This document shows positions 34,837 through 43,133 of a stretch of DNA of 64,000 nucleotides, one piece after another. The stretch covers positions 1 to 64,000 of the forward strand of contig NZ_JAAXPS010000001.1 of the NCBI RefSeq assembly GCF_012396555.1, read 5' to 3'. This DNA comes from Facklamia miroungae. GTDB lineage: Bacteria; Bacillota; Bacilli; Lactobacillales; Aerococcaceae. A model generated the notes under the pieces. It saw nothing but the letters and a program-made list of their open reading frames with translations. It was not told the origin of the DNA and did not search any database. Made by a program: the position numbers and the translations under genes. Position 1 is the first letter of the stretch; each line of letters opens with the position of its first letter.

Positions 34837-34866
34837 TATTAAATGATTGAAAGGAGGAGATAAGAA

Positions 34867-35112
34867 ATGAATTACTTGAATAACAAAATTTTCTTAAATG
34901 AAATAGAGATATTAATTGATTTAAGAGTAAAAGCTTTATTAAAAAATTCAGCGACCTATGATGAGGCGATAAAAAAAGCCAAGTCTCACAGACTTGGGTA
35001 TAAGTACGGTGAACTTGGCTCAGTTATTGATGAAGAAATAAACAAAAAAATTGTTGAAGTAAATACGAATCAATCGATTAATTCTATTTTAACTACAGCT
35101 TTAGAGGAATAG
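34867..35112 (+). CDS. Unknown small early protein
   Basis: 81 residues, helical and charged: IFLNEIEILIDLRVKALL, YDEAIKKAKSHRLGYKYGE. First gene behind the rightward promoter, where cro-like or antirepressor genes are usual, but no HTH is visible. AAAGGAGGAG lies seven bases before the ATG. Its 3' end overlaps the convergent gene at 35070 by 43 bases. Confidence 0.65.
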   Translation: MNYLNNKIFLNEIEILIDLRVKALLKNSATYDEAIKKAKSHRLGYKYGELGSVIDEEINKKIVEVNTNQSINSILTTALEE

Positions 35113-35381
35113 ATTAGTGTTTCATCATTTTTTAAATAGAAGTAGGGATAATTTTCTAGCACTTCGACCATAGCAGGAAGTATCCCAGCGTCAACATGAA
35201 GATCAAGGTCAAGATAGCTGATTACTGAGGCGGTCTTTGGAAACATGAATTGTATTTTTTTTGTGGATTCCTCGTCACCATATAAGGCTTCATTTTTTGA
35301 AAATCGAATTCCAAAAAACTCACTTTCTGTAGAAACAATAAGTTCACTTTTATCTGAAAAAATCAATTTAGCCTTGTCCAA
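35070..35381 (-). CDS. Unknown small prophage protein (minus strand)
   Basis: 103 residues, beta-rich and acidic: KLIFSDKSELIVSTESEFFG, QFMFPKTASVISYLDLDLH, EVLENYPYFYLKNDETLIY. Start is TTG with AAAGGA about 14 bases upstream, which is far, so the start is uncertain. It lies against the direction of the early genes, so it is probably expressed in the lysogen. No family recognised. Confidence 0.6.
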   Translation of the reverse strand: MDKAKLIFSDKSELIVSTESEFFGIRFSKNEALYGDEESTKKIQFMFPKTASVISYLDLDLHVDAGILPAMVEVLENYPYFYLKNDETLIYSSKAVVKIELID

Positions 35382-35445
35382 AGTATTTTCACATCCTTTC
35401 TAAGGAGAGTATACCAAAAAAACTATAGAGAAAGGAGTTGATTTA

Positions 35446-35637
35446 ATGCCAGAAACAATCGAAGCAAGACAACGTGTTTTAGATTACAAAGATCAAAACA
35501 AAATATCTTATGAACAATTAGCTGTCATGACTGGCTATAGCAAACCAGAGATATTTAATGCTTTAACTGGCAAGTCAAAAACACCAAAGTCTAATCAGAT
35601 CATTTTGAAACTTATTCAGATGTTTGGACTGGCTTAG
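35446..35637 (+). CDS. Small HTH protein (Cro-like)
   Basis: 63 residues, one helix-turn-helix: ARQRVLDYKDQNKISYEQL, AVMTGYSKPEIFNALTGKSK, LIQMFGLA. AAAGGAG lies eight bases before the ATG. Position in the early region suits a Cro-type or early regulator. Confidence 0.8.
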   Translation: MPETIEARQRVLDYKDQNKISYEQLAVMTGYSKPEIFNALTGKSKTPKSNQIILKLIQMFGLA

Positions 35638-35651
35638 AAAGGAGAACTAAT

Positions 35652-35816
35652 ATGAACTGCCCAGCATGTCATATAAAAATGGTAAATACAAAAGAAACCA
35701 AAAAGACAATTACTTATTACTGTTCTGTTTGCAATAAAGTTAGATGTAAGAGAAAGGAGAATACAAAAAATGGAGATAGTGAAAGTAAGACCAGTTATCC
35801 AAATGTGGCTTTATAA
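35652..35816 (+). CDS. 54-residue zinc-finger protein
   Basis: A short frame MNCPACHIKMVNTKET, YYCSVCNKVRC with two CxxC pairs (residues 3-6 and 24-27), so a zinc ribbon. GAAAGGAGA lies six bases before the ATG. It overlaps the next gene by 47 bases, which is long, and the last ~15 residues may be unimportant. Early phage genes of this size are common. Confidence 0.6.
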   Translation: MNCPACHIKMVNTKETKKTITYYCSVCNKVRCKRKENTKNGDSESKTSYPNVAL

Positions 35817-36069
35817 AAAAGATGTTGAACAATTAATCGGTAGAAAATCTACATCTGCACATAATTTCTTAAGAGATTTTGAAAAGTTTTGTAGATCAAG
35901 ACCAAATTACTTCAAACCTGTAAAACCATTTCAATCAGACAGTCACTCAACTACTCAATATAACTATTATGCAATTGTTCATTTTTTTGAGAATAGAGAA
36001 TTGCTTATGGCTGGAACAAGGTCAATTAACTTTAAAAATGATCTTGAAAGATTAAAGGAGGCCTATTAA
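35770..36069 (+). CDS. Unknown early phage protein, possibly DNA-binding
   Basis: 99 residues, basic: MWLYKKDVEQLIGRKSTSAH, NFLRDFEKFCRSRPNYFKP, YNYYAIVHFFENRELLMAG. The first half could form a winged-helix or excisionase-like fold, but no specific family is recognised. AGAAAGGAG lies 8-10 bases before the ATG. Confidence 0.75.
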   Translation: MEIVKVRPVIQMWLYKKDVEQLIGRKSTSAHNFLRDFEKFCRSRPNYFKPVKPFQSDSHSTTQYNYYAIVHFFENRELLMAGTRSINFKNDLERLKEAY

Positions 36070-36251
36070 TGAATAAATTATTTAAAAATATCGCCCTAGT
36101 CACTACAGGATTGGTAGTCGGTGTAGTGGGAGGGCGAAGAGAAATAAAAGAATCTAAAAGTAATACCATCAGCGAGGTGGATCTATTTAAACAAAGAATT
36201 TATTCATTAGAACTTATCGTTCAGGATTTGTTAGATAGATTAGAAAAATAA
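36069..36251 (+). CDS. Small membrane-anchored early protein
   Basis: 60 residues. One hydrophobic helix (about 5-21, IALVTTGLVVGVVGG) followed by a short coiled coil (VDLFKQRIYSLELIVQDLLD). Start overlaps the previous stop (TAATG) behind AGGAGG. Unknown function. Confidence 0.65.
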   Translation: MNKLFKNIALVTTGLVVGVVGGRREIKESKSNTISEVDLFKQRIYSLELIVQDLLDRLEK

Positions 36252-36590
36252 ATCTAAATACTTTTCAAATGTTTCTCTATTAACTTCTGAACCATATTTT
36301 TCTGAAACTACTTTATCATTTTTAACAATCCAATGATCGATATCTTCTTTTTTAAAATTAATTTTCACTTCATTATCATATTTTGATGCTTTTAAATAAT
36401 TATCATTATAAGTAATCGAGTTAGATCCCGGATATATTGACGCTTTAGATGTATCTATTTTACCGGCAACTTCCCTATAAATCTCATTAAGAAAATTACT
36501 AAAATCAGCTAATTTATCATCTAACAATGCATCTTTAGAAGTATATCGAGCATCTTGTAACATATGTTGTGCGAAATCTTCTACTTTCAT
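36240..36590 (-). CDS. Unknown minus-strand protein within the early region
   Basis: 116 residues from the ATG at 36590, behind AGTGAGGTG; an upstream in-frame ATG at 36650 lacks a site. Soluble: MKVEDFAQHMLQDARYTSKD, LADFSNFLNEIYREVAGK, KEDIDHWIVKNDKVVSEKYG. Its end overlaps the convergent gene by 12 bases. A gene against the early operon is usually lysogenic cargo. Not recognised. Confidence 0.7.
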   Translation of the reverse strand: MKVEDFAQHMLQDARYTSKDALLDDKLADFSNFLNEIYREVAGKIDTSKASIYPGSNSITYNDNYLKASKYDNEVKINFKKEDIDHWIVKNDKVVSEKYGSEVNRETFEKYLDLFF

Positions 36591-36774
36591 TTTATTCACC
36601 TCACTTTCTATATATTTATTAATAACTGAAAACGTGGTGAGATGGTACACACCAACGTCTCATATAATTCCGTGAGATCAATTATTAACAAATCAAATTT
36701 ATCACAAGACAGATACATAATCAACGAGATATGGTTAATGCTTAGTACGACACAATATTTGGGGGTGTGACACT

Positions 36775-36978
36775 TTGGATAGATTAAAAGAATTGATAAA
36801 AAAAGATGGACGAAGTCTTTATCAAATTGCTAAAAGTTCTGGATTAGCTTACTCATTAATTCATAACGTCGTGAATGGAAAGACAAAGAACACAATACAA
36901 TTAGACACTGCTTTTAAATTAGCAGACGCATTAGGAGTGGATGTAAATGAATTCAGAGAGGAAAAAGAAGATGAATAA
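36775..36978 (+). CDS. Small XRE-type HTH regulator
   Basis: 67 residues: KDGRSLYQIAKSSGLAYS, IHNVVNGKTKNTIQLDTA, LADALGVDVNEFREE, a single Cro/CI HTH. Start TTG behind GGGGGTGTG. Second HTH of the early region. The preceding 180 bases hold a GAGATGGT/ACC..GTCTC hairpin near 36640 and no gene. Confidence 0.82.
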   Translation: MDRLKELIKKDGRSLYQIAKSSGLAYSLIHNVVNGKTKNTIQLDTAFKLADALGVDVNEFREEKEDE

Positions 36979-37078
36979 ACAACAAAACATAATTTTTGCA
37001 GTACTGTCTTCAATAATGGCATTTATCTTAGCTTGGCCAATGATCGCATACGTACTTTATAAATGGGGGGTGTACTAA
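36971..37078 (+). CDS. 35-residue single-TM peptide
   Basis: MNKQQNIIFAVLSS, then MAFILAWPMIAYVLYKWGVY: one membrane helix over residues 7-29. GAGAGGAAAAAG precedes the ATG, which overlaps the end of the HTH gene by eight bases; the stop overlaps the next start (TAATG). Tight overlaps on both sides support translation. Confidence 0.6.
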   Translation: MNKQQNIIFAVLSSIMAFILAWPMIAYVLYKWGVY

Positions 37079-37293
37079 TGGAAAAAGTATTAATACAGGC
37101 AATTATATTAGATAAAGAACTGTGTGAGTATCTTAGAGGAATTTTCAAAGAAGGGTGTTTATTAAATCATCAAATTTTATCAACTATTCATCGAGGTAAG
37201 AAACAAATTATCTCACGCGACCTAATGTTCAATCAATTGAAGATGGAAGAGGAATATCAAAAAGAAAAAGCCTCCGCTGGCACGGAAGCTTAG
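37078..37293 (+). CDS. Unknown early phage protein
   Basis: 71 residues: MEKVLIQAIILDKELCEYL, RGIFKEGCLLNHQILSTIHRG, MFNQLKMEEEYQKEKAS. GGGGGGTG lies seven bases before the ATG. A GC-rich hairpin (AAGCCTCCG with CGGAAGCTT) overlaps its stop codon. Function unknown. Confidence 0.68.
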   Translation: MEKVLIQAIILDKELCEYLRGIFKEGCLLNHQILSTIHRGKKQIISRDLMFNQLKMEEEYQKEKASAGTEA

Positions 37294-37343
37294 AAAATTT
37301 AATTTCATAATTATTATAACATAAAAAAGAAAGGAAGAGGTAA

Positions 37344-39344
37344 ATGTTAATTCAGTTAGAAGAAATGAAAATCAGGAACTTTAAAGGGTTTAAAGATTAT
37401 ACATTTAAACCAAATGGGAAAGATGCGGATGTATTTGGAGATAACGGAACAGGAAAAACAACTTTATATGATACTTTTCTATGGTGTCTATTTGGCAAGA
37501 ATAGTATTGATCAATCAGATATTAAGTTTGATTGGAAACCACTTGATAGCGAGGGTAATGAAGTTCATAACTTAGAAACGGAAGTCATTTTAAAGCTTTC
37601 AATTGATGGTGAACAACGAGATTTCGCAAGGAATATTACCGAAAAATGGACCAAAAAAAGAGGATCCATTGAACAACTGTTTGATGGTCACACTACTACT
37701 TATTATATTGACGGTCTCAAGGTTAAGCAGAAAGAGTACAAAGATCAAATTGATTCATTGATTAAAGAAGAAAATTTCAAGATGCTGACAAATTTAAATT
37801 ATTTTCCTGAAGTAATGACTTGGAAAGATAGAAGAATCATGTTGATCGAAATAGCAGGAAATATCAGTGATGAAGATGTTATTAAAGAAAATTCAAAATT
37901 AAGTCCTTTGTTAGATTTAGATGAAAAACTTTCTATCGAGGATCATCTAAAACTTACGAGACAAAATAAAAAGCAAGTCAACCAGCAAGTGAACGCATTA
38001 CCTGGTCGGATTGATGAAGTAGAAAGAAGCTTACCAGACATTAGTATTTTAGATAAAAAAGTTATTGAAGAAGAAAAAGCTAAGATTATTGAAGAAATCG
38101 AAAAAGCTAATGAAGAGAAGCAAATGATAAAGAATGGTTTTTCAGATATCCAGATAAAATCAGAACTTTCAGAAATAAAAGGTTTTTATCGAGATTTAGA
38201 TATTAAACATAGTGAATTAATTGAGGAAGATTTAATTGATTTAAAAGATTCTATAGAAGTTAAAAAAGAGAAACTCACAAGTTTAGAAGATCTTCAAAGA
38301 CAAAGAGAAAAAGACCAATTCGAAAGAGAACTTAAAATATCAAGTTTAAAAAATGATCAGGCTATCAATTCTGAAATCAAAGGGAATTTAATGCAGAAGT
38401 TTTATGAGTGTAGAGATGAAACGATACCATCCTTTGAAGAACATTCTGAAATTTGTCCGACTTGTGGCCAGGTATTTCCAGAAGATCAAATTCTAGAACT
38501 TCAAAAGAATTATGAAAAAAAGGTTAAGAAATTTAATCTTAAAAAAGCTAATAAATTAAGTGAGATTCAAGAGAAAGGTAAAGCTGTCGCTGCAAAGATT
38601 GATCAGTTAAATAAAGAGATTAGGTCATTACAGAACAGTCAATCAGAGACAGTTTCTTCCGAAAAGATTACTCAATTACAAAAAGAATTGTCAGAATTAA
38701 ATCTTCAGTTATCTGAAAGAAAATCAGATAAACGTAAGTTTGATGAAACAGAAGAAGCCAAAAATATTATAAGACAGATTCATGATAAAGAAGACGAATT
38801 AAACGGTGGCCAAGAGATAGCCAAAGAAAGAATAGTAGCTATTGACAGTAAATTAAAAGAGTTAAATGAAATGGTAAGTAATAAAAATAATTTGCTGTAT
38901 CAATTTGATTTATACGAGAAACAAAAAGAACGCATGAATGAACTTATTGATGATCAAAAGAAATTAGATAAAGAATATGGCAAGTTAGAGCAACTTGAAT
39001 ATCTAATCGAAGACTTTATCAAAACTAAGGTCGATATGTTGACAGATAGTATCAATAGTCATTTTAAAATCATTAAATTTAAGTTATTTGGTGATGCAAT
39101 TAACGGTGGTTTGATTGAAATGTGTGAGCCAACTGTTAATGGTAAAAATTATTCTACAGGATTGAATAACGCTGCAAGGATTAATGCCAGTCTAGATATT
39201 ATAAATACTCTGATGAAATTCAATGATGTTTATCCACCAGTGTTTGTTGACAATGCGGAAGGAATCAATGAATTGATTGACATCGATACTCAACTAATTA
39301 CTTTGAATGTTTCTAAAGATCAAGAATTAAGAATAGGAGAATAA
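37344..39344 (+). CDS. Rad50/SbcC-like ATPase of the RecT module
   Basis: 666 residues. N-terminal P-loop IRNFKGFKDYTF and Walker A GDNGTGKTT (about 34-42); long coiled coils (about 205-330 and 390-555) with a zinc hook CPTCGQ near residue 374; C-terminal Walker B-like PPVFVDNAEGIN, where Asn replaces the usual Glu of DE, as is typical of phage members. Encoded directly before RecT, it probably processes DNA ends for strand annealing. AAGGAAGAGG precedes the ATG. Confidence 0.9.
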   Translation: MLIQLEEMKIRNFKGFKDYTFKPNGKDADVFGDNGTGKTTLYDTFLWCLFGKNSIDQSDIKFDWKPLDSEGNEVHNLETEVILKLSIDGEQRDFARNITEKWTKKRGSIEQLFDGHTTTYYIDGLKVKQKEYKDQIDSLIKEENFKMLTNLNYFPEVMTWKDRRIMLIEIAGNISDEDVIKENSKLSPLLDLDEKLSIEDHLKLTRQNKKQVNQQVNALPGRIDEVERSLPDISILDKKVIEEEKAKIIEEIEKANEEKQMIKNGFSDIQIKSELSEIKGFYRDLDIKHSELIEEDLIDLKDSIEVKKEKLTSLEDLQRQREKDQFERELKISSLKNDQAINSEIKGNLMQKFYECRDETIPSFEEHSEICPTCGQVFPEDQILELQKNYEKKVKKFNLKKANKLSEIQEKGKAVAAKIDQLNKEIRSLQNSQSETVSSEKITQLQKELSELNLQLSERKSDKRKFDETEEAKNIIRQIHDKEDELNGGQEIAKERIVAIDSKLKELNEMVSNKNNLLYQFDLYEKQKERMNELIDDQKKLDKEYGKLEQLEYLIEDFIKTKVDMLTDSINSHFKIIKFKLFGDAINGGLIEMCEPTVNGKNYSTGLNNAARINASLDIINTLMKFNDVYPPVFVDNAEGINELIDIDTQLITLNVSKDQELRIGE

Positions 39345-39348
39345 AAAT

Positions 39349-40242
39349 ATGGCAAATGAATTAGCAATTTTACAAAAAGATATCACAGATTCCATTAATA
39401 ACAGAGTGAATGAAATGCAAAGTGAGGGGTTAGCACTACCAAAGAACTATAACTTCTCAAATGCTTTGAAGAGTGCCTTTTTTAAACTTCAAGAAACCTA
39501 TGATAAAAATCGTAAGCCTGCTTTAGAATTTTGTACAAAAGAATCAATTGCTAATACGTTATTAGACATGGTGACACAAGGGCTAAGTCCAGCCAAGACG
39601 CAATGTTACCTTGTGGTTTATGGTGATAAATTACAATTGCAAAGGTCATATTTTGGCACTCAAGCAGTTCTTAAGCGATTAAGTGAAGTCAAAGATATAT
39701 GGGCAAATGTTATTTATGAAGGTGATGACTTTGACTATGAAATTAAAGATGGTCGAGAACGCTTTTTAGCTCATAAGACAGAATTAATTAATCGTAACAA
39801 TCCTATAGTAGGAGCTTATGCGGTTATTAGGACAAGCGAAGAGGAAGAATTATTGACAGTAATGACCATGAAAGAGATTCAAACTTCATGGAGTCAATCT
39901 AAAACATCGCAAAATGTTCATAAGAAATTCCCACAAGAAATGGCAAAACGGACAGTTATTAATCGAGCTGCTAAAGTCTTTGTTAATACTTCTGATGACA
40001 GTGACTTGTTAGTAGAGACTATCAATCGAACTACAGAAAATGAATATGACAGTGACACACCATCTATTAAAGATGTGACTAATGAGATCCAAGAAAAAGC
40101 GAATAAAGATGTTCTTGAGTTTGATCCAATTGAACCTAAGAAGGTTCAAGAACCTCGTGAAAATATCATAGATGCTTCAGATGTTAGCGAAGTTCAATCA
40201 GAACATAGTGAACAAATCAATATTCTCGAGCCAGAGTTCTAG
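39349..40242 (+). CDS. recT: RecT single-strand annealing protein
   Basis: 297 residues. RecT core: SALKSAFFKLQET-like N-terminus, TKESIANTLLDMVTQGLSP, LQRSYFGTQAVLKRL, VIYEGDDFDYEIKDG, KFPQEMAKRTVINRAAK. C-terminal ~80 residues are acidic and variable. Mediates homologous annealing during phage DNA replication. Four bases behind the ATPase gene, with GGAG before the ATG. Confidence 0.95.
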   Translation: MANELAILQKDITDSINNRVNEMQSEGLALPKNYNFSNALKSAFFKLQETYDKNRKPALEFCTKESIANTLLDMVTQGLSPAKTQCYLVVYGDKLQLQRSYFGTQAVLKRLSEVKDIWANVIYEGDDFDYEIKDGRERFLAHKTELINRNNPIVGAYAVIRTSEEEELLTVMTMKEIQTSWSQSKTSQNVHKKFPQEMAKRTVINRAAKVFVNTSDDSDLLVETINRTTENEYDSDTPSIKDVTNEIQEKANKDVLEFDPIEPKKVQEPRENIIDASDVSEVQSEHSEQINILEPEF

Positions 40243-40244
40243 TT

Positions 40245-40949
40245 ATGAAAATTACTAGTTACGGATCAAGTAGTGCTGGCAATTGTTACTTTATCGAAGA
40301 TAAGGGGCAGTTGCTTATGCTAGAAGCTGGAATTAATCTTAAAAATATTAAGCATGATATTTCTGAAATTGATGGATTACTTATCTCGCACGAACACAGT
40401 GATCACGCTAAATATACAAAACAAATTATTAAAAGATGCGCTAGTAATCTTTATTGCACAAAAGGAACTTATGAAGGAATACAAGATAAGCCCGATAGTT
40501 TCCGCTTTATGCAAGTAAAAAGTAAGCAAGCTTTCAATATCAATAAGTGGCGCATATTACCTTTTGATATAGAACATGATGCATTAGAGCCAATTGGCTT
40601 TTTAATTGATACACCAGGAAATAAACGTATCTTATTCGCTACTGATACTTATTATGTACGATATAAGTTTAATAATGTGACTCACTTAATGATCGAGTGT
40701 AACTATCACTTGCCTGGTTTACAGCATAATTTTGAGCTTGGTCTGATTGATAGAAAAAGATATACAAGATTACTTACTAGTCATTTTGAATTAAATAACG
40801 TTATTCAATTTTTAAAAGCTAATGATTTTAGTCAACTTGAAGAAGTTTATTTATTACATTTATCTGATTCAAATTCTGATGCTAATTTGTTCAAGGAAAA
40901 AATAATGGAAGTGACAGGAGTACCAGTTTATATATCGGGGAGTGATTAA
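40245..40949 (+). CDS. MBL-fold metallohydrolase of the RecT module
   Basis: 234 residues. Metal-binding HEHSDH (about 51-56) of the metallo-beta-lactamase fold, LYCTKGTYEGI, ILFATDTYYV, LTSHFELNNV. MBL proteins of this type lie behind RecT in many Gram-positive phages in the position of an exonuclease, so a nuclease role in recombination is likely. Starts three bases after recT stops. Confidence 0.88.
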   Translation: MKITSYGSSSAGNCYFIEDKGQLLMLEAGINLKNIKHDISEIDGLLISHEHSDHAKYTKQIIKRCASNLYCTKGTYEGIQDKPDSFRFMQVKSKQAFNINKWRILPFDIEHDALEPIGFLIDTPGNKRILFATDTYYVRYKFNNVTHLMIECNYHLPGLQHNFELGLIDRKRYTRLLTSHFELNNVIQFLKANDFSQLEEVYLLHLSDSNSDANLFKEKIMEVTGVPVYISGSD

Positions 40950-41915
40950 ATGGCAGATATAAAGTGGATTAAGTTATCCGTCAATATGTTTGATGACGAA
41001 AAGATAAAACTCATTCGCACTATGCCAGAAGGTGACTCTATCAGCATGATATGGATTCAAATGCTTTGCCTTGCTGGCAAGATAAATGACGGTGGGATGA
41101 TCTATATGGGACAAAATCTAGCATATTCTGATGAAATGTTAGCAACTATTTTAGGTCATCCAATTAATATCATGAGGGCCGCTCTCAAAACCTTAGAGCA
41201 GTTTTCTATGATTGAAATTAATGATGACGGAATGATAGACATTGTGAATTGGGAGAAACATCAAAATATTGAAGGTATGGAAAGAGTTAAAGCTGGAGAT
41301 GCAGAAAGACAGAGAGTCAGATATTATCGAAAAAAAATTAAGGAACTTGGGTATGATCCTTTCTCTGATGAATTTCCAAAATCATCTGAGGCGTTGAAAG
41401 AAGTATATAGCAAGCTAATCAATAATACTCACGTGAGGCTAACGGTGCCTCACAGACCAGAAGAAGATAAGAATAAGATAAGAGAAGATAAGAATAAGAA
41501 TATAGATATAAATAATAACAATCTTCAAATTGTCGTTAATTTCTATCAAGAAAACATCGGTCAAGCAAGTTCTTTTGTTGTTGATTCCTTACGAGACTGG
41601 TCAGAGATTATAAGTCCTGATGTAGTTATGGAAGCTATTAAAGTAGCAGTCGAAATGAATATTAAAAACATGAAGTACATCAATGGAGTATTAAAGAACT
41701 GGCTTAATCGGAATGTTAAGACAGTGGAAGATGTTAAAGCTCTAAGAGTAGAGCATGAAAACAAAAAAGCTAAACAGAACTATAATCAGCAAAAGAAAAT
41801 TGAACCAGTTCCATCTTTTATGACGAATAAACAAGAAGTGAAATCAGAAGTTGTTAGTGAAGAAAAACAACAAGAGATAAAGAAGAAGTTAAATAACTTA
41901 CTTAAGAAAGAATAG
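40950..41915 (+). CDS. Phage replisome organiser (DnaD-like)
   Basis: 321 residues. N-terminal winged-helix 'replisome organiser' domain (about 1-110): IKWIKLSVNMFDDEKIKLIR, GGMIYMGQNLAYSDEMLA, IVNWEKHQN. C-terminal DnaD-like domain (about 190-270): FYQENIGQASSFVVDSLRDW, IKNMKYINGVLKNWLNRN. Binds the phage origin and recruits host helicase. Direct repeats within the linker-coding DNA (41462-41498) are a candidate origin. Begins one base after the previous stop. Confidence 0.9.
   Translation: MADIKWIKLSVNMFDDEKIKLIRTMPEGDSISMIWIQMLCLAGKINDGGMIYMGQNLAYSDEMLATILGHPINIMRAALKTLEQFSMIEINDDGMIDIVNWEKHQNIEGMERVKAGDAERQRVRYYRKKIKELGYDPFSDEFPKSSEALKEVYSKLINNTHVRLTVPHRPEEDKNKIREDKNKNIDINNNNLQIVVNFYQENIGQASSFVVDSLRDWSEIISPDVVMEAIKVAVEMNIKNMKYINGVLKNWLNRNVKTVEDVKALRVEHENKKAKQNYNQQKKIEPVPSFMTNKQEVKSEVVSEEKQQEIKKKLNNLLKKE
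41433..41498. repeat. Candidate replication origin iterons
   Basis: AGAAGATAAGAATAAG occurs exactly at 41462-41477 and 41483-41498 (21-base spacing), next to an inverted repeat GTGAGGC (41433-41439) / GCCTCAC (41447-41453) and followed by an A/T-only stretch. Origins inside the replisome-organiser gene are known from lactococcal and streptococcal phages. Confidence 0.6.
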
Positions 41916-41928
41916 GAGGCAATATTAA

Positions 41929-42324
41929 TTGACATTCTATCCAAAGAAGAAGCATAAATACAGAGCAAAGAAAGTAGTTATTGATGGAATTACTTTTGAT
42001 AGTAAAGCAGAGGCTATGTATTACAACCACTTGAAATTTTTAAAGAAGGCTGGAGTCGTTAAGAACTTCAGTCAACAAGTGGAATATATACTTCAAGACA
42101 AATTTGAACATCCTAGTACAGGAAAGACAGTAAGAGCTATTAAATATGTTCCTGATTTCTTAATTGCATACACCAATGGTAAGAGCGAAGTGGTAGATGT
42201 AAAGGGAATGCAGACTAAAGAGTTCAAACTTAAAGCCAAGCTATTTATCAATAAGTATCAAGTGCCCTTAACATTGGCAAAATACGATTACAAAACTGGT
42301 AAATTCATTCATGAATATTTTTAG
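41929..42324 (+). CDS. DUF1064 family putative nuclease
   Basis: 131 residues: KKHKYRAKKVVIDGITFDSK, EAMYYNHLKFLKKAGVV, YVPDFLIAYTNGKSEVVDVKG. The PDF...E.VDVKG stretch is a PD-(D/E)xK-type active site (Asp, Glu-x-Val-Asp-Val-Lys), typical of DUF1064. The likely role is a Holliday-junction resolvase-like or recombination nuclease. Start TTG, nine bases behind AGGAGG. Confidence 0.87.
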   Translation: MTFYPKKKHKYRAKKVVIDGITFDSKAEAMYYNHLKFLKKAGVVKNFSQQVEYILQDKFEHPSTGKTVRAIKYVPDFLIAYTNGKSEVVDVKGMQTKEFKLKAKLFINKYQVPLTLAKYDYKTGKFIHEYF

Positions 42325-42335
42325 GAGGGATTATT

Positions 42336-42863
42336 ATTAACACAGTCCAATTAATAGGGCGTCTAACTAAAGAATTAGACCTCAAACATACTCAATCAGG
42401 CACACCAGTTGGAAGCTTTACTCTAGCGGTAAATAGAAGTTTCACTAATGCAGATGGTGAAAGAGAAGCTGATTTTATAAGATGTGTCATTTGGAGAAAA
42501 GCAGCTGAGAACCTAGCTAACTTCACACGTAAAGGATCCCAAATAGGTATAGAAGGATCCATTCAAACAAGAAACTATGATGATGATCAAGGAAATAAAG
42601 TTTATGTCACTGAAATTAATGTGAGGAATTTCCACTTGTTAGAATCTAAAGAAGTCACAGAGCAACGACCAGTAGCAAATAACAACAAAAGCAATAACCA
42701 ACAACAATATACTCCAAATCAACAAACCAAGACACAAGGAAGCTTTTCAACTAATGAACAATATAATCAACCAACACAGCAACAACACAGCTCACAGATA
42801 CAAGATTTCACTCATATGAGCATGGAAAAGACTGAAATTAATGAAGATGATCTTCCATTTTAG
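42336..42863 (+). CDS. ssb: Single-stranded DNA-binding protein with ATT start
   Basis: 175 residues: TVQLIGRLTKELDLKHTQSG, SFTLAVNRSFTNADGERE, DFIRCVIWRKAAENLANF, GIEGSIQTRNYDDDQG form the OB fold; Gln/Asn-rich linker; C-terminal tip NEDDLPF that contacts partner proteins. There is no ATG, GTG or TTG before the conserved INTVQLIGR start. AGGAGG (42323-42328) is followed by three ATT codons, so translation must begin at an ATT (42336, or 42333). Confidence 0.9.
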   Translation: MNTVQLIGRLTKELDLKHTQSGTPVGSFTLAVNRSFTNADGEREADFIRCVIWRKAAENLANFTRKGSQIGIEGSIQTRNYDDDQGNKVYVTEINVRNFHLLESKEVTEQRPVANNNKSNNQQQYTPNQQTKTQGSFSTNEQYNQPTQQQHSSQIQDFTHMSMEKTEINEDDLPF

Positions 42864-42923
42864 AATATAAATAATGAAAGATAGAAAAGTTACTTTGAAT
42901 GAGGAAAAAGGGAGGATAACTGA

Positions 42924-42998
42924 ATGCACCTAATCATCCTAATAATTTTAGTAATAGCGACAATGACTGCAATATATCGAAAGGACGAGCTTGAGTGA
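42924..42998 (+). CDS. 24-residue membrane peptide
   Basis: MHLIILIILVIATMTAIY then RKDELE: one hydrophobic helix. GGGAGG lies eight bases before the ATG, and the stop overlaps the next start as GTGA. Too short for normal gene finding, but the site and overlap favour translation. Confidence 0.5.
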   Translation: MHLIILIILVIATMTAIYRKDELE

Positions 42999-43123
42999 AA
43001 GAAAGCAAAACTTATGACTACTTTGACGCAAAAAATAATGAAGAATCTATGCGAGAAGCAAATTTGAAGTATGACGAAGTGCTGGCGGTCGAAGAAGTAA
43101 CATCGAGAATGAATCTGATTTAG
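42995..43123 (+). CDS. 42-residue unknown phage peptide
   Basis: GTG start overlapping the previous stop (GTGA), behind GGACGAG. Reads MKESKTYDYFDAKNNEES, MREANLKYDEVLAVEEVT. Acidic, helical, no family. Confidence 0.45.
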   Translation: MKESKTYDYFDAKNNEESMREANLKYDEVLAVEEVTSRMNLI

Positions 43124-43133
43124 GGGTGATTGA

